Source: MWCM01 sp964558315
GTDB lineage: Bacteria > Patescibacteriota > UBA1384 > XYA2-FULL-43-10
Length of the DNA: 12,358 nucleotides
Direction: 5' to 3'
Assembly (NCBI GenBank): GCA_964558315.1
Contig: CAZLCL010000024.1
Span: forward strand, 1-12,358
Under the pieces are notes generated by a model, which saw only the letters and a list, made by a program, of their open reading frames with translations, did not search any database and was not told the DNA's origin. Below are positions 1-6,720 of the stretch, one piece after another (within the stretch, counting starts at the first letter, position 1; each line of letters begins with the position of its first letter). A program made the position numbers and the translations under genes.

Positions 1-3000
1 TCGATATTCTTACTTCCTACAATCTCTTTTAATTTTGCCCTCATAACGGGGCAGATGTCAATGCGGGATTTGGTTTTTATCTCGCGCATGCCATGCCCAT
101 TGTTGGGCACATTTAATATCACAGGAGAAGTGCCGGGGAATTGCGCGAATAAATTTTTTAAATCGGAGAAAATTGATTTATCTGATCCTTTGTTTATGTT
201 TATAACCAAGGTCGCCGGTTTTATCTCCCTAGGCTCTTTTTTATCTAAATAGAGCTCCCTTCCATTATTTTGATTCTTAACGTTAGAATTTTGATTTGTA
301 TTCCCGTTCCATTGCTTTTTTTTGGCTCTCTTTTCGAAATCGGGAATTGTTAGCTGTTGCCCGATTTCATAAACTGCCTCAACTAGTATTTTGGCAGAGC
401 CATCTTTAAAGTTAATATAGCCGTCAACTGCTACTACTTTGTCAGGAGTAAATATGTCGGGGTTTTCGGCAAGAACTTTAGGGAAGGCCAAAACTTCAAT
501 ATTGCCACCTAAATCTTCTATTCTGGCAAAGGCCATCTTTTGGTTGGAACGGGTCATAATGTTCTGAACAGAGGTAAAAATTCCGGAAACTCGAACGAAT
601 TCGTTCTCCATATGTGTGTTAACCTCAGACAGTTTTACTGTGCGATGAGGCTCTATCAAATGTGAAATACCGGTAAGAGGATGCTCTGAAACATACATAC
701 CAAGAAGCTCGCGTTCCCAAGCTAAACGTTGCTTTTTATCAGCAGGTTTTGTGGCCTCAAACTCGATTAGATTTGTTGACAGCTCCTCTTCTCCTCCAAA
801 TAACGAGCTTTGGCCACTATTTTGGTTCTTTTGCATATTTGAGGCGTATGCCAACATCTTTTCCATGTTGAAAATCAGCTCGGCACGCTCTCCCATGTCA
901 TCCAGAGCTCCAGCCATACTTAAAGCTTCCAGCGATTTCTTATTAATAACTTTGGGGCCCAATCTTTTGAGAAAATCTCCAATATCGGAAAATTTTCCGC
1001 CTCTTTTTCTCTCTTCTACAATCTCCTCCGCCACGGCAACGCCTACATTTTTTATGGCGGAAAGGCCAAAGCGAATATTGCCACTCTCTTTAACTACACC
1101 GAAGTCAACGAAAGATTCATTTACTGAAGGGGGCAAAACCTTTATCTTTATGTCCTCGCACTCCTGAATACAAACGGCCAGCTTATCTAAATCATCTTTT
1201 TCACTGGTCATAAGGGCGGCCATAAATTCGCTGGGGTAATGTGCTTTTAGATATGCAGTTTGATAAGCTATTAAACCATAGCAGGCGGCATGTGATTTAT
1301 TAAAACAATACTGCGCAAAATCTTGCATCGCGTTGTAAAGTTCATCGGCAATAGCTTTGTCTATTCCGTTTTTAACACAGCCTTCGACAAACTCCTTGCC
1401 GACTTTTATCATAAGTTCTTTAATTTTTTTACCAATAGCTTTACGTAAGGTATCTGCTTGGCCACCAGTGAAACCCGCCATGTCTTTGGAGAGTTGCATT
1501 ACTTGCTCTTGATAGACCATAATGCCATAAGTGTTTTTTAGCGCCTCCTCGGCTTTGGGATGCACATATTTTATCTCTTCCCGCCCGTGCTTTCTGTCAA
1601 TGAAAGATTGGATCCATTGCATCGGTCCGGGCCTGTAGAGAGCCACCATGGCGATAATATCTTCAAACACACTCGGTTTCAGCTCTTTGAGATAGCGTTT
1701 CATGCCGTCCGATTCCAACTGAAAGACTCCGGTTGTTTTGCCTTCCGACAAAAGCTTGTAGGTGGCTTTGTCGTCAAGCGGGAGGGCATCAATGTTTAAA
1801 TCAGTATCTTTGGTCTTCCTTATAATACGCAGAGCATCTTGGATGATCGTAAGGTTAGCTAGACCCAAGAAATCGAACTTAAGTAGTCCCAAGTGCTCAA
1901 TTGGGTTCATAGAATATTGTGTTACAGTGGATAAATCGCCTTTGGCGGCGGCCTGAAGAGGGCAGTATTCAGTAAGCGGATCTTTAGAGATAACAACTCC
2001 AGCGGCGTGCATTGATGCGTGGCGCACAACACCTTCTAAGCGTTTTGCAATATCAAGGCACTTTTTGACTTTAGCGTCAGCGTTATAAAGCTCTTTTAAT
2101 TCGGAAATATTATTAATTGCCTCTTCTAGAGATTGGCCAGCGGGGATCAATTTTGCGATCATATCAACTTCAGAATAACTCATAGATAAAACACGGCCGA
2201 CATCTCTCACCGCCATACGCGCCGCCATAGTTCCAAAAGTAATAATTTGCGCCACGTGATCCCTACCGTATTTTTTTGAAACGTATTCGATAACTTTATT
2301 GCGACGAGAGTCAGCAAAATCGGTATCAATATCGGGCATGCTAATACGATCTGGGTTTAAAAATCGCTCAAAAAGGAGATCATAGTCGAGAGGATTTAGC
2401 TCGGTAATTCGCAGGGCGTATAAAATTATTGATCCGGCGCCACTACCACGGCCGGGGCCTACTGAGACTTCATGTTCCTTTGACCAAACGATAAAATCAG
2501 CCACAATTAAAAGGTAGCCCTCGTATCCCATTTTTTGTATAACCTCTGCTTCATATTTGAAGCGGTCCCAAACCTCTTCTGATATTTTTAACTCTTCCGC
2601 TGTCGGTTCTCTGTTTGCCGGAAGATCGTTTTTAGAAATTTTGCTTGTTCCATAACGAGTATTTAAGCCTAAATAGCAGGACTCCAGAAAGTAGCTGTGC
2701 AAGGTGTGGCCATCGGGAACAGGAAAGTCAGGAATTATTATGCCACCTAATTCCAACTTTAAATTGCATTTATCGGCAATTTCTAAGGTGTTAGTAATTA
2801 CTTCGGGATGATCCGGAAAATTTTTAGCCATCTCCTCTTCTGATAATAGAGAGTAATCGTCTCCCATCATGGTCATGCGATCTGTTTCATCCATGTATCG
2901 GCTGGTTTGTAGGCAGATTAAGGCGTCCTGCGCCTCGGCATCGGAGCTGTTTACATAATGAATATCGTTTGTAGCTATCACTTTAAGGTCAAACTCCTTA

Positions 3001-3608
3001 GCATATTCGAACATAAGCTGGTTTGAAGCATCTTGCACATCTACTGTCTTATGGTGCTGGACCTCGAGGTATAAATTATCTTTACCAAATATATCAATCA
3101 TCTCTCGTATTGCTTCGCGGCCTTTCTCAATATCTTCTAAGCCTTTGCGTGGCACCTCGCCTTGAACGCAGGCGGTTGAGGCTATTAAGCCTTTAGAATG
3201 TTTTTTGAGTAGTTCTTTGTCAACTCTCGGCTTGTAGTAATATCCCTCTAGGTGAGCGACTGTTGTTAGTTTGAGCAAATTCTTGTAGCCCTCCATATCT
3301 TTGGCAATCAAAATCAGGTGGTAGGGGCTTGAATCTATGCGCGGGACCTTGTCTTTTAATGTCCGCGGAGCCACATACACCTCGCAACCGATAAGAGGCT
3401 TAATACCGGCTTTTTCGCACTCTTCGTAGAATTCCACCACTCCATGCATCACTCCATGATCTGTTAGTGCCAGCGCTGGCATCCCTAAATCTGCGGCTTT
3501 TTTTACCAGCTCGTTTATTTTACCCATGCCGTCTAACATCGAATAATGAGAGTGAGTGTGGATATGGATAAAGTTACTCTTTTTATTTTCCTTTTTATCT
3601 TCTGACAT
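1..3608 (-). CDS. dnaE: DNA polymerase III subunit alpha (C-terminal end cut by window edge)
   Basis: This is the catalytic subunit of the replicative DNA polymerase. About 1202 codons are visible with no stop before the left edge, so it is nearly full length. The order is: a PHP domain opening with HIHTHSHYS (residues 15-23), followed by a TDHG motif and ATNDIHY; the polymerase core with GPGRGSGAGS (384-393); the catalytic PDIDTDF (425-431, aspartates 426 and 428) and KFDFLGL with the third aspartate at 579; then YRPGPM and the FNKSHAACYG region. QSSLF at 933-937 fits the sliding-clamp binding consensus, and an OB-fold-like stretch (VRVSGIFTSV, EDLGGNIEVLAFP) follows. The start at 3608 is an ATG with AAGGA four bases upstream. 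It is divergent from every other gene here. An Asn/Gln-rich linker at about residues 1101-1116 (DNA 262-308) looks repeat-derived. The assignment is firm; the dnaE1 class is inferred from the domain order. Confidence 0.97.
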   Translation of the reverse strand, partial: MSEDKKENKKSNFIHIHTHSHYSMLDGMGKINELVKKAADLGMPALALTDHGVMHGVVEFYEECEKAGIKPLIGCEVYVAPRTLKDKVPRIDSSPYHLILIAKDMEGYKNLLKLTTVAHLEGYYYKPRVDKELLKKHSKGLIASTACVQGEVPRKGLEDIEKGREAIREMIDIFGKDNLYLEVQHHKTVDVQDASNQLMFEYAKEFDLKVIATNDIHYVNSSDAEAQDALICLQTSRYMDETDRMTMMGDDYSLLSEEEMAKNFPDHPEVITNTLEIADKCNLKLELGGIIIPDFPVPDGHTLHSYFLESCYLGLNTRYGTSKISKNDLPANREPTAEELKISEEVWDRFKYEAEVIQKMGYEGYLLIVADFIVWSKEHEVSVGPGRGSGAGSIILYALRITELNPLDYDLLFERFLNPDRISMPDIDTDFADSRRNKVIEYVSKKYGRDHVAQIITFGTMAARMAVRDVGRVLSMSYSEVDMIAKLIPAGQSLEEAINNISELKELYNADAKVKKCLDIAKRLEGVVRHASMHAAGVVISKDPLTEYCPLQAAAKGDLSTVTQYSMNPIEHLGLLKFDFLGLANLTIIQDALRIIRKTKDTDLNIDALPLDDKATYKLLSEGKTTGVFQLESDGMKRYLKELKPSVFEDIIAMVALYRPGPMQWIQSFIDRKHGREEIKYVHPKAEEALKNTYGIMVYQEQVMQLSKDMAGFTGGQADTLRKAIGKKIKELMIKVGKEFVEGCVKNGIDKAIADELYNAMQDFAQYCFNKSHAACYGLIAYQTAYLKAHYPSEFMAALMTSEKDDLDKLAVCIQECEDIKIKVLPPSVNESFVDFGVVKESGNIRFGLSAIKNVGVAVAEEIVEERKRGGKFSDIGDFLKRLGPKVINKKSLEALSMAGALDDMGERAELIFNMEKMLAYASNMQKNQNSGQSSLFGGEEELSTNLIEFEATKPADKKQRLAWERELLGMYVSEHPLTGISHLIEPHRTVKLSEVNTHMENEFVRVSGIFTSVQNIMTRSNQKMAFARIEDLGGNIEVLAFPKVLAENPDIFTPDKVVAVDGYINFKDGSAKILVEAVYEIGQQLTIPDFEKRAKKKQWNGNTNQNSNVKNQNNGRELYLDKKEPREIKPATLVININKGSDKSIFSDLKNLFAQFPGTSPVILNVPNNGHGMREIKTKSRIDICPVMRAKLKEIVGSKNI

Positions 3609-3621
3609 CAAGTCCTTTTCA

Positions 3622-3642
3622 TTGTGGTAGAATTGTGATAGT
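3622..3642 (+). promoter_or_regulatory. candidate extended -10 promoter(s) for the methyltransferase gene
   Basis: TTGTGGTAGAAT (3622-3633) has an extended -10 (TGG followed by TAGAAT, five of six matches to TATAAT). It overlaps a second similar string, TTGTGATAGT (3633-3642). No convincing -35 is seen. It lies just upstream of the dnaE start and points toward the plus-strand gene at 3847. Similar TTGTG-N-TA strings precede the GC-rich membrane-protein gene and gltX. This is inference from pattern only. Confidence 0.35.
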
Positions 3643-3654
3643 CTTATTTGTTAT

Positions 3655-3822
3655 TTTAAATACTAAATCCAAAACCCTAAATCCTAAATAAATTCAAATA
3701 AACAAAATATTAAATATTAAACTCACGCTTATATTGAACGACTATTTAATCAAAAATTGTTTTGAAATTATAAATATTTGGATTTTGATATTGTTTAGTG
3801 TTTAGGATTTTAATATTAGAGT
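3655..3822. repeat. AT-rich inverted repeat pair between dnaE and the methyltransferase gene
   Basis: The left part (about 3658-3700) carries CTAAATCCTAAATAAATTC. The right part (3777-3817) carries the same type of sequence in the opposite orientation, including TTTAGTGTTTAGGATTTT. The reverse complement of 3777-3817 matches 4681-4721, inside the downstream coding region, at 36 of 41 positions. This is therefore a dispersed element and not just AT-rich spacer. The right copy ends next to the possible start codons of the methyltransferase gene. Confidence 0.7.
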
Positions 3823-3846
3823 TTGATCCTAGAATTGCAGGAAAAA

Positions 3847-5529
3847 TTGAACAATCTTTACGTTTTTGTCTTGGGTCGCGAACAAAAAATAGCGCTTTGT
3901 GAGCTTGAATCGGTTTTGCGCCGTTTTGGTGTTTGTTTTGATATTCTAAGTTTACTTGAGAACATTGTCATTATCAAGACGAATGCAGGTTTCAGTGATC
4001 AGGTTTCAGTTGTCAGTTTGATGCAACTATTGGGGGGGACGGTTAAAATCTACGAAATATCCAATATCCAATATCCAATAACCAATGAAATTTCAAATAA
4101 CCAATATCAGATAGTGCAATCGCAAATTGTAGATAAATTGTTGGAAAATAAAAGCAATGGGACGCTGAATTTTGGGATTTCTGATTATTCGGGAATTTTT
4201 AAGGAGAAAGAGCTTAAGAAAATTGGTGTGGAGATCAAACAAAAGGCTCGCAAGACTCGTCCGGTAAGATTTATTGAAGGAAGCGGGGTAGAGCTATCAA
4301 GTGCTACATCTTACCATAAAATCTTCAAAAAAGGGGGAGAAGAGTTCGGATTCTTCAGAATATCCAATAACCAATATCCAATAACCAATGAAATTCCAAA
4401 TTTCAAATTCCAAATTCCAAATAATGAGTGTCATTCCGAGCTTGTCGAGGAATCCCAAAACCATGTAAGTGGCGAAAAATACGAATCTGGCCGACAACAT
4501 AGTAAAGACTACTCGCTACTCGCTACTAACTACTTGCTTGGTAGATTAATAGCGACCACCAATCCCGACGAGTGGAGTGAGCGAGATTATGGCAAGCCGG
4601 CGGGAGATAAATTTAGTGGTATGATGCCACCAAAACTGGCTCGAATGCTCGTAAACCTCGCACTCGATCCGAAAAATTCTAATACTAAAATCCTAAACTC
4701 TAAACAAATTCAGAATCCAAAATCAAAAATTCAAAACAGTTTAGAATTTGAAAATTTGAATTTAGATATTGTTTCGGATTTAGAGTTTTGTGCTTCTGAT
4801 TTGCGGCCTTTGGTCGTAGATCCTTTCTGCGGTAGCGGCAATATTTTAATGGAAGCTAAAATGCTAGGTTGCGAGGTTATGGGCAGTGATATTAGTGCAA
4901 AGGCGGTTGAAGACACAAGAGCCAATTTAAATTGGCTAGTTCAAAAATCAAAAATCAAAAGTCAATCTTCAACAGTCTCAGATTGCCCTGAGCGACAGTC
5001 GAACGGGCAAAATTGCAATCCAAAAGTTAATAATAAAAACATTTTAACGATTCAATCATTGCTATTAGCGGGATCACGTCAAAATGCGGGACAATTTAAC
5101 AACAATTCTGTTTTTAAGGCCGATGCGACTAGCTTTGACTTTGTTTCCAAACTTTCTACCTTCAACTTTAACCTTTCAACTCCCGACATAGTTATTGTTA
5201 CTGAGCCGTATTTGGGTAAACCTAAGAAGGTGAAAGTTGATAGGTTACAGGTTACAGAAGAGGCGAATGAACTTAAAAATATCTATTTGAATTTTTTTAA
5301 GAATATTGCCAGCCTAAAACCTGACACCTACAACCTAATAACTATCTGCTTTGTTTTCCCCATAATTGAGACCTCTGATGCAGGTGAAATCTCGCTCTAT
5401 AACGAGTGTGTTGACGAATTGCGCCAAATGGGTTACAATACAACTCGAACCCTGAGATATGGGAGAGATTATCAAGTTATAAAACGAGAAATCGTTTTAC
5501 TTGAGCTGGATAACCAAAGAATAGAATAG
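3847..5529 (+). CDS. TRM11/UPF0020-like SAM-dependent RNA methyltransferase with many in-frame repeat insertions
   Basis: This is a probable class I methyltransferase acting on RNA, most likely a guanosine N2-methyltransferase relative. The N-terminus (NLYVFVLGREQKIALCELES) resembles the start of THUMP-type TRM11-like proteins. A conserved block follows (WSERDYGKPAGDKFSGMMPP, then LARMLVNLAL), then the SAM-binding motif I VDPFCGSGN (324-332) and GSDIS, and a catalytic-loop motif TEPYLG (452-457) where related enzymes usually have D/N-PPY. I chose the TTG at 3847 because AGGA ends four bases before it; an upstream TTG at 3823 would add eight residues but lies at the repeat border. At 560 residues it is long for the family. 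The excess is low-complexity sequence read from repeats (about 3986-4013, 4057-4110, 4361-4456, 4510-4537, 4681-4788, 4941-5008, 5149-5182, 5242-5257, 5318-5338). The frame stays open throughout. The family call is good; the exact substrate is unknown. Confidence 0.8.
   Translation: MNNLYVFVLGREQKIALCELESVLRRFGVCFDILSLLENIVIIKTNAGFSDQVSVVSLMQLLGGTVKIYEISNIQYPITNEISNNQYQIVQSQIVDKLLENKSNGTLNFGISDYSGIFKEKELKKIGVEIKQKARKTRPVRFIEGSGVELSSATSYHKIFKKGGEEFGFFRISNNQYPITNEIPNFKFQIPNNECHSELVEESQNHVSGEKYESGRQHSKDYSLLATNYLLGRLIATTNPDEWSERDYGKPAGDKFSGMMPPKLARMLVNLALDPKNSNTKILNSKQIQNPKSKIQNSLEFENLNLDIVSDLEFCASDLRPLVVDPFCGSGNILMEAKMLGCEVMGSDISAKAVEDTRANLNWLVQKSKIKSQSSTVSDCPERQSNGQNCNPKVNNKNILTIQSLLLAGSRQNAGQFNNNSVFKADATSFDFVSKLSTFNFNLSTPDIVIVTEPYLGKPKKVKVDRLQVTEEANELKNIYLNFFKNIASLKPDTYNLITICFVFPIIETSDAGEISLYNECVDELRQMGYNTTRTLRYGRDYQVIKREIVLLELDNQRIE
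4057..4110. repeat. in-frame ATCCAAT/ACCAAT repeat block, copy 1
   Basis: Reiterated ATATCCA and ACCAAT units are translated as Asn/Gln/Ile/Tyr-rich sequence. A 25-base stretch (4068-4092) is identical to 4371-4395, about 300 bases downstream in the same gene and in the same reading frame. Confidence 0.8.
4361..4456. repeat. in-frame ATCCAAT repeat copy 2 plus a TGTCATTCCGAG-type element
   Basis: 4361-4423 is a second copy of the ATCCAAT/ACCAAT block, running into TTCCAAAT units. It abuts 4429-4456, which begins TGTCATTCCGAGCTTGTCGA and is translated as CHSELVEES. From general knowledge, that peptide is a familiar product of a widespread bacterial palindromic repeat read in one frame. The core CTCGACAAGCTCG of this element (reverse complement) recurs at 6673-6685. 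Confidence 0.75.
4681..4788. repeat. in-frame imperfect palindromic element inside the methyltransferase gene
   Basis: The block is bounded by AAACTCTAAA (4695-4704) and its exact reverse complement TTTAGAGTTT (4779-4788), with AT-rich, weakly self-complementary sequence between. Its left side (4681-4721) matches the reverse complement of intergenic 3777-3817 at 36 of 41 positions. It is translated as a roughly 36-residue Asn/Lys/Ile-rich insert just before motif I of the methyltransferase. Confidence 0.75.
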
Positions 5530-5577
5530 CCGAAGAACGATATCGGAAACATTCTTTAGTTTTTCAGTTTTTTAGTT

Positions 5578-5592
5578 ATTTGCGGAGCAAAT
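5578..5592 (+). promoter_or_regulatory. ribosome binding site of rpmA inside a small hairpin
   Basis: ATTTGC-GGA-GCAAAT is a perfect 6-bp inverted repeat with a three-base loop. The Shine-Dalgarno-like GGAG (5584-5587) occupies the loop and the first stem base, and the ATG follows at 5594. The hairpin would present or partly mask the ribosome binding site. Any regulatory role is inference. Confidence 0.5.
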
Positions 5593-5593
5593 C

Positions 5594-6127
5594 ATGGCAC
5601 ATAAAAAGGCGGCCGGTAGCACCCGGTTAGGTAGAGATTCAAAGAGTAAACGTTTGGGCGTTAAGGTTTTTGGTGATCAAAGAGTTACAGCCGGTGGAAT
5701 AATTGTTCGTCAAAGAGGTGCCAAATTTCATGCTGGAGAAAATGTCGGCAAAGGCAATGATGACACGCTTTTTGCTCTTATAAGCGGCATAGTAAAATTC
5801 CAAGAGAAAAGAGTCACCGCTTTCGATGGTAATAAAACCAAGAGGACATTTGTGCATGTAGAGGGGGCTAAAGAGGTAACCACACGATTGAACACGGATC
5901 ATAGCGAGAAAGAGAAAATAACTACACAGACAGGCACAGGTCATAATGGGGGCGAGGAAGAAACTACACAAACAGACACGGATAAAAAGGTGGAAAAGAA
6001 GACCATAAAGAATACAACTGAACAAACCGATAAAAAAGCTGTAAAGCCTAAAAAGAAGACCACCAAAACAACCGCCAAGAAAACAGCAGACAAGAAGCCC
6101 GCATCCAAAAAGACAACCAAGAAATAA
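5594..6127 (+). CDS. rpmA: 50S ribosomal protein L27 with a long repeat-encoded C-terminal tail
   Basis: L27 is a large-subunit protein whose N-terminus reaches the peptidyl transferase centre. The first ~90 residues are classic: MAHKKAAGSTRLGRDSKSKR, then GVKVFGDQRVTAGGIIVRQRG, FHAGENVGKGNDDTLFAL and GIVKFQ. L27 is usually about 85-95 residues; this one has 177. The tail has two parts. Residues 96-137 are three 14-residue tandem repeats, each beginning TT and carrying a T-G or T-D pair. About 40 Lys/Thr/Ala-rich residues then run to the stop. The MAHKK start gives a direct N-terminus with no cleavable leader extension. rplU, the usual neighbour, is not in this window. The gene follows the methyltransferase by 64 bases, and GGAG lies upstream of the ATG. 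The core assignment is certain; the tail's function is unknown. Confidence 0.97.
   Translation: MAHKKAAGSTRLGRDSKSKRLGVKVFGDQRVTAGGIIVRQRGAKFHAGENVGKGNDDTLFALISGIVKFQEKRVTAFDGNKTKRTFVHVEGAKEVTTRLNTDHSEKEKITTQTGTGHNGGEEETTQTDTDKKVEKKTIKNTTEQTDKKAVKPKKKTTKTTAKKTADKKPASKKTTKK
5879..5987. repeat. three tandem repeats (period exactly 42 bases) within rpmA
   Basis: Copies begin at 5879, 5921 and 5963, each opening with AC(C/T)ACAC and ending in a CACGGAT/CACAGGT-like string. Copy 1 (5879-5903) matches 7545-7569, just after rplS, at 22 of 25 positions. A 42-base period keeps the frame and gives a 14-residue protein repeat. Confidence 0.85.
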
Positions 6128-6133
6128 TTGTTA

Positions 6134-6202
6134 TTTTGTCATTCTGGAAGAAGTGAAGAATCTTTTGCGAGAAGATGCTTCTTTTCACTCAGCATGACAA
6201 AA
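6134..6202. repeat. TGTCAT palindromic element (MITE/REP-like)
   Basis: The ends TTTTGTCAT (6134-6142) and ATGACAAAA (6194-6202) are exact reverse complements. The inner sequence is partly self-complementary (TGTCATTCTGGAAG against TGTCATGCTGAGTG). The TGTCATTC start is shared with the element translated at 4429. It contains no gene of its own, so if mobile it would be non-autonomous. Confidence 0.7.
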
Positions 6203-6208
6203 AATTTT

Positions 6209-6286
6209 ACGCCAAACAAGTAGGAATGAATTCCTTTCCCATTATTCCTTATTCATAATTCATTATTCGTTCCTATTGTTTGCCGT
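6209..6286. repeat. second inverted-repeat element with ~21-bp arms
   Basis: ACGCCAAACAAGTAGGAA.. (6209-6230) pairs with ..TTCCTATTGTTTGCCGT (6266-6286) over about 21 positions, with a few mismatches and one bulge. The centre is AT-rich with reiterated ATTATTC/ATTCATAA units. It lies back to back with the preceding palindrome. Confidence 0.7.
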
Positions 6287-6300
6287 AAAGCAGGTATGTC

Positions 6301-6400
6301 NNNNNNNNNNNNNNNNNNNNNNNNNNNNNNNNNNNNNNNNNNNNNNNNNNNNNNNNNNNNNNNNNNNNNNNNNNNNNNNNNNNNNNNNNNNNNNNNNNNN
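6301..6400. other. assembly gap (100 N)
   Basis: Exactly 100 undetermined bases, the conventional placeholder for a gap of unknown size. It is flanked by palindromic sequence on both sides (6209-6286, and a 14-bp-stem hairpin starting at 6401), which is a likely reason assembly broke here. Sequence content on the two sides differs sharply: AT-rich to the left, GC-rich to the right. Confidence 0.99.
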
Positions 6401-6715
6401 TGAGCGCGGTGTGCAGGCGTAGCGGTGCGCAGATATTCTAGCAAAGTGAGCGCACCGCGCTCATGTTGTAAGCCGGGGACTGCTGGTCCCCGGGAGAGAA
6501 GTAGCCCCTTCAGCAAGGGCTACAGGCTCTCAAGTGGCAGGGAGGGGATGGGCTCGCACAGCCACCCCAACCGAGCACAACCCAGCCGCTTCTCTAGGGC
6601 TGGATGCCATGCTTTGTGCATGGGAGCCAGGCGGTGCTCATCTGCACCGCCACTCCTCTCTGGAATCAATCTCTCGACAAGCTCGAGACAAGATATTGAT
6701 GGCAGAGAAGGAGAG
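6401..6715. ncRNA. candidate structured RNA of unknown class (GC-rich hairpin block; 5' part may be lost in the gap)
   Basis: 6421-6660 is 62.5% GC by direct count, far above the flanks. Perfect stems follow one another: TGAGCGCGGTG 6401-6411 with 6453-6463; CCGGGGAC 6473-6480 with 6486-6493; GTAGCCC 6501-6507 with 6517-6523; CCAGCC 6582-6587 with 6598-6603; CCATGC 6607-6612 with 6618-6623; GGCGGTGC 6630-6637 with 6644-6651; and TCTCGA 6672-6677 with 6683-6688, nested in ATCAAT 6665-6670 with ATTGAT 6695-6700. GCGGTGC and GCACCGC also occur in both the first and seventh hairpins, so alternative pairings are possible. The open frames across it give no protein-like sequence. I could not match it to RNase P RNA, tmRNA, SRP RNA or a riboswitch. 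A clustered repeat element is the alternative. The strand is undetermined. Confidence 0.5.
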
Positions 6716-6720
6716 ATAAT

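Larger units (their letters stand above)
6128..6300. other. intergenic region after rpmA, filled by two palindromic elements
   Basis: No coding sequence is supported here. Nearly all of it is the two inverted-repeat elements at 6134-6202 and 6209-6286, followed by a few bases before the assembly gap. No clear T-tract terminator for rpmA is visible on the plus strand. Confidence 0.7.

Noticed and set aside
751..1956. Plus-strand open frames opposite dnaE
   Set aside because: They are antisense to the continuous, motif-rich dnaE frame and their translations show no protein-like features.
4297..4925. Minus-strand open frames within the methyltransferase gene
   Set aside because: Their sequence is just the reverse reading of the repeat blocks (Ile/Trp/Phe-rich strings). 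The plus-strand frame carries the real motifs.
3986..5340. CRISPR array
   Set aside because: The repeats are short, of many different types, irregularly spaced and translated. There are no uniform repeats with unique spacers and no cas genes.
5639..6025. Minus-strand frame of 128 codons opposite rpmA
   Set aside because: It is the complement of a certain L27 gene. The Cys/Leu/Phe-rich translation reflects the antisense of Lys/Thr codons.
6253..6516. Minus-strand frame running through the N gap
   Set aside because: It is only open because the gap is unknown sequence, and the visible parts are repeat DNA.
6401..6715. Identification as RNase P RNA, tmRNA, SRP RNA or a cobalamin riboswitch
   Set aside because: I looked for their hallmark sequences on both strands (such as GAGGAAAGTCC, a T-arm GGTTCGA, the GGTCAGG/GGAAGG SRP core, and B12-box context) and did not find them.
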